NCBI GenBank assembly: GCA_019828595.1 | Contig: JAHQRK010000012.1 | Span: 806,001 to 870,000, forward strand | Source: Aphanomyces cochlioides | Taxonomy: Eukaryota; Oomycota; Saprolegniomycetes; Saprolegniales; Verrucalvaceae | DNA: 64,000 bases | Direction of reading: 5' to 3' | In this document: positions 56,106 to 64,000 of the stretch, piece by piece | Position numbering within the stretch: the first letter of the stretch is position 1 | How the letters are laid out: each line of letters starts with the position of its first letter | Notes under the pieces: model-generated | Databases searched by the model: none | Seen by the model: the letters and a program-made list of their open reading frames with translations, nothing else | What the model was told of the DNA's origin: nothing | Translations under genes and position numbers: made by a program

Positions 56106-56873
56106 ATGATGGCCGCCTCCACAGTCCAGCACTGCATTGTCGAGCCGATTCCGTTTGTCGGCGCAGCGACACATTTGCCCTTGGCTATTATTCAAGACTT
56201 GCAAGAGTGGATGGCCTACTGCGATGCCCATGACACACATCCGATCAACGTCGACAGCCCGCGATCGCCATGTATGACCGATTGTGACGATTTCGCCTCG
56301 GACGCATCGTCCATGTCCCCTGACCGTAAGATTTGCTCGGTCGACAATTGCTTTCGCAGCGTACGATCCAAAGGTGTCTGCAAAGAACACGGCGGCCAAC
56401 AATTGTGCCACATTGATGGATGCACGAAAGAAGCACAATTCAGCAACTTTTGCGTCAGCCATGGCGGTGGCAAGTGCTGCAAACGAGCAGGATGCTCCAA
56501 CGCTGCACAATCCCAAGGTTTGTGCAAAGCGCACGGTGGTGGCGCGCGTTGCAAGTATGAAAATTGCGAAAAGAGCAGTCAAGGTGGCGGCTTTTGCCGC
56601 GCTCACGGCGGTGGAAAACGATGCACAGAAGAAGGATGCAACAAAGGTGTCCAGCGCGGCAACAAATGCGCCAAGCACGGTGGCTGCCGAACGTGCTCCA
56701 TCGAAGGCTGCACTCGCACAGACCGCGGTGGCGGCCTTTGTGAAACCCACCGCAAGGACAAAATGTGCACCGCCGATGGCTGCAAGCGCCTCAGCCATGC
56801 GCTCGGTCTGTGCAAACCTCACATGCGTCAATACCGCAACCAAACGAACGTTCAGTCCATTCTAGCCGTCTAG
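56106..56873 (+). CDS. Zinc-unit (WRKY19-like) protein, 7 units
   Basis: 255 residues. I-V-E-P-I-P-F near residue 14, I-I-Q-D-L-Q-E-W-M-A-Y at about 28-38, Asp/Ser linker, then seven regular C-X4-C-X9-C-X2-H units in which the two central ones end K-A-H-G-G-G and R-A-H-G-G-G, and a short tail. A TATATATTTAT stretch ends only 3 bp before the ATG at 56106; if it works as a TATA box, translation would start at the ATG at 56109 or further down. GC-rich third positions. Subgroup C-T-E. Rightmost member of the cluster, next to a mariner element. Intact. Confidence 0.87.
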   Translation: MMAASTVQHCIVEPIPFVGAATHLPLAIIQDLQEWMAYCDAHDTHPINVDSPRSPCMTDCDDFASDASSMSPDRKICSVDNCFRSVRSKGVCKEHGGQQLCHIDGCTKEAQFSNFCVSHGGGKCCKRAGCSNAAQSQGLCKAHGGGARCKYENCEKSSQGGGFCRAHGGGKRCTEEGCNKGVQRGNKCAKHGGCRTCSIEGCTRTDRGGGLCETHRKDKMCTADGCKRLSHALGLCKPHMRQYRNQTNVQSILAV

Positions 56874-56966
56874 TCGTCGTCCCCATCTCTCCTTAATTTA
56901 TTTTTCCTCCTTGTTTCCATACACTTGTCTTCATACCACCGATGAAGGATCGAATTTACATGTATC

Positions 56967-59250
56967 AACCGTATTCCGGTCGGTCGTGTACTGAAAAAAT
57001 GTCGGAATATTTGAAAAAACCGGTACACGACCGACCGAAACCATAGAATGCTTCACATACCATACTCGAAGGATATACGTATAATTGGTAAATAAGAAAT
57101 TCAATGGATCCCCATCAAATCACCAGAGCTTCCTTCAACTACATGAAGCTTAAAAACAACAACATCGTCGACTATTAGACTGACTTCACAGATATCGTGG
57201 CAAGTGCACGATCTTGTGTCCTCACCACTCGAGACTCCAACCACATCGACCGCTTTCATCGTCATGTCCATGTCACAAATACTACTCTGGTCCATAATTA
57301 AAGTACCATTTGACTTTTGATTGACGGGATTTTTCTAATTCACACGGAATCTAGGTGCTGATTGGCTTATCAAACAGCGCGAAATCTCGTCTTTGATTGG
57401 CTAGTTTTTGATCATTCCAACTCCCAAGGACGGCAGAGCTGTGGCCATTCAAAGTTCATGGTCCACAGCGTAAAGCAATAAAACTTTACGGTGGCAGTTC
57501 ATTTCTCAACTTTGCCTCTCCTTTCCAAGTGCAAGACACTCTACTGCTCAAGTCAATGTCTCCCAAACCTTCGCTCGTCATGCAGGCGTCAGCCGGGTCC
57601 AAACAAGGCCATCGAAAGCTCAACGCCGACGAGCGGCGAGCCATCTACGAGGCGCTCCTAGAGCGATCCGTCGACGGTCAACTCCCGCATGGTGCACTTT
57701 CCGACACTGCTCGTGTGTTTCAACTTCATTGGAAAACAATATCTCGTGTGTGGGTCCGCGCTCGGCGCTCGATTCTTCGCGGCGGTGCGCTCGCAGACAT
57801 CTCCAACAAAATGGCAGGTATTACTTCTGAAATTCGATATTTTGATTATAAATATTGTGTATAAGAGAATTCAATTCTAACAGTTTTACTATTTTAGGCA
57901 ATTGTGGACGCAAGAATATCCGCTTGCCCGAGAAGATCGAACAAGATGTGAAGGGGACAGAAATGCAAGATCGGCAGACGCTTCAATCACTTGCAGAGCA
58001 CTCAGGCGTTCCAAAAACAACTCTCATTCGCCACATGAAGGGAGGCAAACGCTTGAAGGGACAGTCAAGCTATTTGAAGCCAAGTTTGAGTGAAGTCCAC
58101 ACCGAAAGAAGGCTCCGCCATGCAATGTCATTTCTGCAACCTTCGACGAGAGAAAACCACGCCTTCGTCAATATGCACACGTACGTGCATATCGATGAGA
58201 AGTGGTTTTTCTTGCTTGACTAAGGTTAAAAGAAGGATTTACGCCTATGACGACGAAGTTGTCCCGCGCCGCTCTGGAAAGTCAAGACGCTTTGTGACGA
58301 AAGTGATGTTTTTGGCCGCGGTTGCACGCCCTCGTTACGACTATACCAAGAAGAAGATTTTTGACGGGAAGATTGGCGTCTGGCCTTTTGTTGAGACTAC
58401 TCTTGCCAAGCGTGGTAGCAAGAACCGTGCCAAGGGGGCCCCTGTTTTGTCGTTGCAACCAGTCAACTCTGACACGTACCAAGCCATGATTTTTGACAAG
58501 GTTATTCCCGCAATCAAGGCCAAATTTCCCGTCCGAGACCAAATGGGAACGATATTTCTCCAGCAAGACAACGCGAGTCCGCATAAGTGTGTGACGACAA
58601 AGACGTTGAAGCTGCATGGCATTGAAGGGATCGAGGCGGCAAATCAGCCCCCACAGAGTCCAGACTTTAATGTTTTAGACTTAGGTTATTTTAACGCTAT
58701 TCAAAGTCTTCAGTATCAAAAGTGTACTCGAACGATCGAGGAACTTGTTGATGCTGTTGAAAGCTCCTTTAATGAGCTGCCTTATGAGACTCTTTCGAAA
58801 AACTTCATATCACTGCAAAAAGTTATGGAGATGTCGATTGAAGTCAATGGTGGCAACGACTACAAGATCCCCCTTTTGAGAAAAGATGTCATCGAGGATT
58901 TGACGACGTTCAATGTCAAGTGTGATCAATCAATCTTCAACCGCGGACTTGAACACTTGAATTCCCTTTCCCAGTAAGAGAATAATATTGCATTATATTT
59001 TCGTGTTGATATATTTGTTTTGAAGGTTGCATACAAACATTAAGTTACTTTTTAGACACAAGTATACTTTAATCAAGTCAAAATATGGGACTTTCTTTAT
59101 GGACCAGAGTAGTACATGATTGGATTTATTGCATCACTTTAGGTACAAGGCCGACCGGAAGTTTGAAAGCGTTCGCATTAGAGAGAACAGAAAAAACCGG
59201 TACACGCCCAACCGGAGATTTTTCAGTACACGACCGACCGGAATACGGTT
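56967..59250. mobile_element. Mariner-like element, plant DD39D type
   Basis: Perfect 32-bp terminal inverted repeats starting AACCGTATTCC (56967-56998, 59219-59250). The core motif GTACACGACCGACCG recurs: inverted at the left tip, direct at 57023-57037, and in direct or near-direct copies at 59145, 59199 and 59227. A TA target duplication could not be placed outside the repeats; a TA occurs inside both (CCGTATTCC). Contains a two-exon transposase with one frameshift. Confidence 0.8.
57529..58977 (+). pseudogene. Mariner transposase (DD39D type), one frameshift
   Basis: Exon 1 57529-57817 and exon 2 from 57898, separated by an 80-nt GT...AG intron. Starts at 57529, or at 57556 (M-S-P-K-P). 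The N-terminal part has an HTH (D-T-A-R-V-F...W-K-T-I-S-R-V-W). The catalytic domain has D in H-I-D-E-K-W-F-F (about 58190), D in Q-Q-D-N-A-S-P-H (about 58570) and a third Asp in V-L-D-L-G-Y-F (about 58680). P-D-F-N-V-L-D-L-G-x-F and V-M-F-L-A-A-V-A-R-P-R are signatures of plant-type mariner transposases. A single frameshift at about 58215, just after the first catalytic block, breaks it; all else is open to 58977. Confidence 0.8.
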
Positions 59251-59259
59251 CATGCCTGA

Positions 59260-59875
59260 GAGCATCTCCAGCAGTCTCTGAATCCTTCTCTGAAACTGAC
59301 TTTCTGATTCCAGTGGATAATTTCAGGGAAAACACCTCCAGCAGTCTCGGGTTTTGACTCTGAAACTGGTTCTCAGGACAACGTGACACTGAGTTTCGAG
59401 CGCCGCCACTGAGTTTTGAGCCAAATAGTCAGGGTTTTGGGACCAAAACTCAGAGGCACTGACTTTAGTTTCATATTCAGACTTATAATGGTATACAAAA
59501 TACTAGATATTCACGTTTTATTGGCATGGATGGACGGCAAAGAGAGCTACACTATGCCGTCACTCTCTTGATGACCTAGTTTTATAATATTACGCATATC
59601 TTCATCATCTCCTGACTCTTCATGGCGCAGGACGCAAGAACCCTCGGCAACTTGGAGCGCCAGCCAGCTGCTGGCTCTGTTCTGGCTGCATTACAGGTGA
59701 ACATGTCATTGCATAAATTAATATAGTATTTAAAATTAGAGGTTTCTGAGCTTTAAATTCCGAGACTGCTGTGAATATATCGACACTGAAACTCAAACTC
59801 AATTTTCTGTGCAACTCTTGCCCCTGGATCTCAGATAAAATTCAGTTTCAGATTCAGAGACTGCTGGAGATGCTC
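59260..59875. mobile_element. 616-bp MITE, PIF/Harbinger-like ends
   Basis: Terminal inverted repeat of about 26 bp, GAGCATCTCCAGCAGTCTCT..., at 59260-59287 and 59849-59875, with TGA on both sides (59257-59259, 59876-59878). The 3-bp duplication and the GAGCATCTCCA end fit Harbinger-derived MITEs. CTCCAGCAGTCTC recurs at about 59334. Non-coding. Confidence 0.7.
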
Positions 59876-59878
59876 TGA

Positions 59879-61611
59879 TACTAGCAGTTCCGTTTTTGGT
59901 TGGACTGGCGCACGCCACTTCCGATTACCGGTAGGTGATCAACCAGCACCCAAATTCGACGTGTTTACTCGACAAGACAGCCATGCCAAAGTCGCCATTA
60001 CTTCGCGGATTGTTTGCCGCTGTTTCCGACAAAGATGTTCCCACCATGATGGGCAAAGTATACAAAAATCGATAGAACTTCCAAACTCAACTTTGTGAAA
60101 TCGCCACCTCGTGGGATCAGATTCACAAGCAGTCGTCGACTTGGATGGCTGCGTGCCTTTGAATGAAATCTCTCCATGACGAGCTTGAGACCTCCTCTTT
60201 GCTCTACTTGTTGGACGGACAGTTTGCCAAGCGTTAGCGAGCCGCAATCCCAAAATGCACTTTGCACTTTTTTATCTACCGACATGGTCACTTTGCATTC
60301 ACCGTTTACAGCAATTCCGTCGGTGGTGCTAGCGGCGGCGGCATTGAATGCACAGGCTTGATAGACATGGAGCAGTCGTTTGTATGGACGGAGGGGACAG
60401 CACTCGTGTGTTGGGCTGCCTCTGGGTTTTGAATACCGTACAGTACGTACAATGGCAACAAAGTGGTTGTAATGTGCATGGTTGGATCGGTTGCAACTGC
60501 GCGTGCCTGACAACTCCATGTCGTCCGGCAATGTGAACCACGGGTATCCCTTCAAGGGAGTTTTCATGCAATTTGTGAGCAAGGTGGCCCCTTTGAACTC
60601 GACAGTTGGATGGCATTGACCAGCCACAGCAGTTTTGAAAAGTCTACCAAGACGACAAAGCAAGCATTTAGTCGTCATGGAGATTCCATTGCCAAGCCTG
60701 GGCATCAAGTTCACCGCATGAATCTTTGTCTCAACGAAAAGTGGGCAAGAAAAACCACGACAGGCTCTCTTGCCAATGACAACTGGACTTTACGAAGGTG
60801 AGAGAGATCCCTGGGGAGTCTTTCCATGTGACAGATCGATATTGACCCCCAAGAAATTGCGCGTCTGCTCCACGTGGGGCTCTCCAGACGGCAGATATGG
60901 AATACGCGTAGAGTCTTTCATGGAACAATCCTCCAACTCCTCAGTGTGCACTCGACTGACCCTAGCTCACTCGGCGATTTCCTCACCCACTTGCAAATAT
61001 CCAGAATTCAAAGTTGCCTTGGCCATGGTACATCTTTGGCTAGTACCACTTGGAGGAAGCCGACGGGCAAAGAACAGTACCTTGGGCATGTAGTGACGAC
61101 CATCGACGACCATCGTCAGAAAAAATGACGCAATGGATGGCGGCAGGTGCTCAAATCGTCTCGCCCATTGACATCCGTGACACAAATACGAAGTCCAGCT
61201 GAAAGTTGGAGGTGATTTTGAGGACATAGCACGTAGAATGAGCGACTTGCCTGGCGTCAGCAGTGATATTCGTTGGGGTGCAATGCTATTCATGATCGCG
61301 ATCGGAAAATTGTCAATCCGTGAACGATGGAATGGCGACCTGGTGTTTGTAGAAACACACCGCCCAGATCTTGTCTTCTTGTTGGTCTGTTTCATGCCAA
61401 ACCCTTCACCCTTTCGTTCGCTCGTTTCCAAATGTTGAAGAGCACCACAGATGCATTAACAATTGTACAGTTTGAATCCTGGCGGCGCCTTTCTTGTCGC
61501 TGCACAATTTTCTCGATACATCACTACGACAATAAGCAGCAATATCAGTATCGACAGTCGAGGGAGTTGCAATTGTACCTTTAGCTTGAGTGGTGGGAAA
61601 AAACTTCTCGA
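59879..61611. other. No supportable gene
   Basis: Minus-strand frames of 238 codons (59998-60714) and 154 codons (60967-61431) show no recognisable motif, and I could not join them by plausible introns. They may be remnants of a gene; I do not name one. Confidence 0.35.
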
Positions 61612-64000
61612 CTACTCCAAGTCGGCAAATAAATCCTCTTCTTCCTGCTGGACGGGTGCAGCGGCTTCAACAGTTTCTGTCTTGACTTGATCGGGTTGTA
61701 AAAATGCCTACATGGACGTTAGATTTATATAACACCGTGGTTTGACCTCAGCGTTGCGTATGGTTGTCTCGCACGATGGATCTTCCCGCGTGCTCAACAA
61801 CGTCACTTTGTGCTCGACGAGGAGTTCCCAGACTGGAGAGGCAAAGGCAAACTCTGCTTTGATTCGACGCATGAACTCATTGAATAAATCGGAGCGATGG
61901 ATCTACCACCGGTTGGAAATTATAGATTGATATGTAGAAATTACTTCAGGGCTTCGGCGACGGAAATGCTTCAAACTATCGAGAGCTTTAGAGTAATACG
62001 CGCTGTCTTGACGGAAGAGAGCCAAGATCTGGTCTTCCATGCCTTTTACAGCTACAAAAGACACATTTCAAATCAAACAGCTCAACGCAGGGTACCGATG
62101 TGGGCCTTGGCAGGTTGCTTGCTTCCTAGAAGTGCTTCGAAGTCCGAGATTGGATTTACAGAGCCCACAGCTGTGACCTCGTCTCCGAGTAATTCCTACG
62201 AGCGCGGATTAATCTTGTGCTTGAGGAGTTTTCGTACGTCCAAGTTTAGATCCCCATCTTCGTCGCCAGCTCCTTCTGCAGGAGCTACAGCAGCATCAGA
62301 AGGCTCTGAGGCTGTTGTTTCATTCTTGACATCGCTCCAAAACGATGCTTTCTTCTTGTCTTTAGTCTTGGCTGCTTCTTTCAATTGAAAGATTTGATCA
62401 AATGCTTGTATAGCTGGAAGCGCTGGACCAAATAATTCGCGGTCTTCACGTAAATGACTAAGATATAAAACAAGTTAAAGCAACAAATATGCAAGCGCAC
62501 CGTTCAACAAACGGTGGTAACGACGCTATTGGTGCCTTCTCGTCCATGGCTCGATTGGCAATCGTGTCGTAGAGACGTTGTAAAGCTGGGTTGAATGCAT
62601 GCGTTGTTGTCTCTGGTCGACTGAGTTGCTCCACGAGATCTTCGGCTTTGGCTAATTGTTCTAAACCGCAAGTTTGTCTTCGTTGTCAGGGCATTTCCTA
62701 CCTGTTGTCGGGAGCACACTCTTGAGCGAGGGAAACTCATAAGGTCTCAAGTCTTCATCAAATGGCACTTGGAGCATCCAGAGGCAATGGAGTCGTGGAT
62801 TCTCCACATCTACACGACATTGTTTCATTCTTCCTCGTTGAATAGATAATTACTGGGAAAGAGGGCGACAACTTTAGGAGCTGCATTAGCTTGACGAACA
62901 AAGCGGGCCAAGGCAAATTTGCCTTCCAAATGCATGGCGGTATTGAGTGCTTGGAGCGCTTCTTGTGCTTTGGGCTTTGTAAAATCGCCAAAGACAGCAT
63001 CCGTGCCAGCCAAACTCAAGTCGTCTACATGCAATTAATGTATTTTCTGAACCAAGGAATGATCATACGTTTCCATTGCGACTTGTCGACAAAGCCAAGA
63101 ATTTTCAATGAGCGCTCGGAGGAGAACTTTAGAGCAGCTTGATCGGCGGTGGAGAACGGAATCTAATGCAGGTTTTCAACGACTTGACAACTTTGACCGA
63201 CTTACCATCTCAGAACCATACTTGTATGCTTTGATACGTCTCTCAGGTGGAATTTCTTCGTCAGGATTGTTCTACATGGTCTCATTTGTTGAAAAGATTT
63301 ATGAGATCTTTGAAACCGGAGCGAAATACGTTCGATCCATCTTCACTTTGCCGAGAACACCATCGTCCTTCGCCACAACAGACTCCTTGTTCAAAGATGG
63401 AATGGTGGCCTCCATGACTTTGCCAAAGACATAGATTGGAATGGATAAAGTCTCGCCGAATTCCAAGTTGCCGCGCATTTTCGTGGTCTAAATTGAAGAA
63501 TGTCATTACAATATGAATGGGGCTACTTGTTGCACCTGTTTGACGGGCTTGAGCTTACTCTGGGCCAAGAAATCAATGCGCTTCGACACGGATTGCAGCT
63601 CCCCTTGGACTTCAGTCACGATGGACAAGAGCATTTTTTCATTTTCAACCTAGATTTCAATCAGAGACTGAAGGGGAGGGAAACAACTCTAACCTTGATT
63701 TCGGACGGAGCTTCGCCCTTGACAACCGGAGTCTCGCTGTTGAGAAGACCAAAATCAATACCACTACCATGAGCACATAAGAAAAGCTAGTTAACACCAA
63801 GCGTACATGATGTGAAGATGGACTTCGAGGTTTTGGATCATATTGCAGACGACTTCCATATCGGCTGGATTGTTGATTCGAGTAGCTGCGTCTGTGATCA
63901 CAATCAATCGCTTGTCGTACTTCTTCTTCTCAGTTCGACGAATAATCAAATCGAGCCCCACGATCATTCCATCAAGAATATCGGCTGGTGTTTCAACTGA
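61612..64000 (-). CDS. XRCC5: Ku80 (XRCC5), 3' 14 exons, runs off the window
   Basis: Ku80 pairs with Ku70 to bind broken DNA ends for non-homologous end joining and has telomere roles. Exons, in order: 64000-63807, 63763-63694, 63649-63536, 63487-63317, 63271-63206, 63162-63069, 63024-62854, 62809-62702, 62660-62501, 62457-62238, 62195-62096, 62051-61945, 61902-61747, 61707-61612. Thirteen GT...AG introns of 39-48 nt; the frame is kept throughout, giving 608 residues here. The first exon is the end of the vWA domain (T-P-A-D-I-L-D-G, L-I-V-I-T-D-A-A-T). Then the Ku core (P-I-Y-V-F-G-K-V, R-I-K-A-Y-K-Y-G, L-G-F-V-D-K), V-A-L-F-P and F-P-S-L blocks, and the helical C-terminal domain. It ends E-E-E-D-L-F-A-D-L-E, like the acidic tail that recruits DNA-PKcs in animals. 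About 100 N-terminal residues lie outside. Confidence 0.92.

Noticed and set aside
55863..56843. Long minus-strand open frame of 326 codons
   Set aside because: It is antisense to the zinc-unit gene at 56106-56873; such long shadow frames accompany every GC-rich member of this family.
59998..60714. Minus-strand frame of 238 codons as a gene
   Set aside because: No recognisable domain and no plausible exon partner found; could be a remnant, but not supportable.

Overview
The window looks like nuclear DNA of an oomycete, most likely a member of the Saprolegniales (Aphanomyces/Saprolegnia side). Three things point there: a large family of small proteins with repeated C-X4-C-X9-C-X2-H units (the type usually annotated 'WRKY19-like' in Saprolegniales), a Ku80 gene cut by thirteen introns of only 39-48 nt, and a mixed population of eukaryotic DNA transposons. 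The species call is inference; the gene calls rest on the sequence.

The backbone is a dispersed cluster of the zinc-unit family between 6.4 and 56.9 kb: nine intact full-length genes (23.2, 29.9, 34.7, 37.4, 39.7, 41.3, 45.0, 49.1 and 56.1 kb), four broken copies (6.4, 8.2-9.2, 12.0 and 14.1-15.2 kb) and two short paralogues that keep only the N-terminal acidic domain (36.7 and 39.0 kb). Full-length members share an N-terminal motif close to D-L-Q-[DE]-W-M-Y, often an E-P-[IV]-P-F motif or a P-L-D-L-D-A-L motif, and six or seven zinc units at the C-terminus. From 34.7 to 45.8 kb all are on the minus strand, and full-length and short members partly alternate.

The left 22 kb is dominated by mobile DNA: a decayed Ty3/gypsy-type element (about 0.95-3.72 kb, minus), a nearly complete PIF/Harbinger element (3.97-6.16 kb), a diverged segmental duplication (about 6.27-9.2 kb against 11.88-14.6 kb), a pogo-like element (15.8-19.3 kb) split by an intact IS630/Tc1-type element, and next to it a nest made of a TA-flanked MITE, a TTAA-flanked MITE and an IR/DR Tc1 element. 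Further right lie a non-autonomous Mutator-like element with about 500-bp terminal repeats and a nested hAT-type MITE (26.8-29.5 kb), a second MITE copy and a pogo deletion derivative (32.8-34.1 kb), a mariner element of the plant DD39D type (57.0-59.25 kb) and a 0.6-kb MITE (59.3-59.9 kb).

Single-copy genes are few: a RarD/EamA-type membrane transporter (52.1-53.1 kb), which resembles bacterial proteins and is a candidate for horizontal transfer, and the C-terminal four fifths or so of Ku80/XRCC5, a DNA end-joining factor, running off the right edge (61.6-64.0 kb). No rRNA, tRNA or CRISPR was recognised. Most remaining intergenic DNA is AT-rich with no supportable gene; some patches carry inverted CCAAT motifs.
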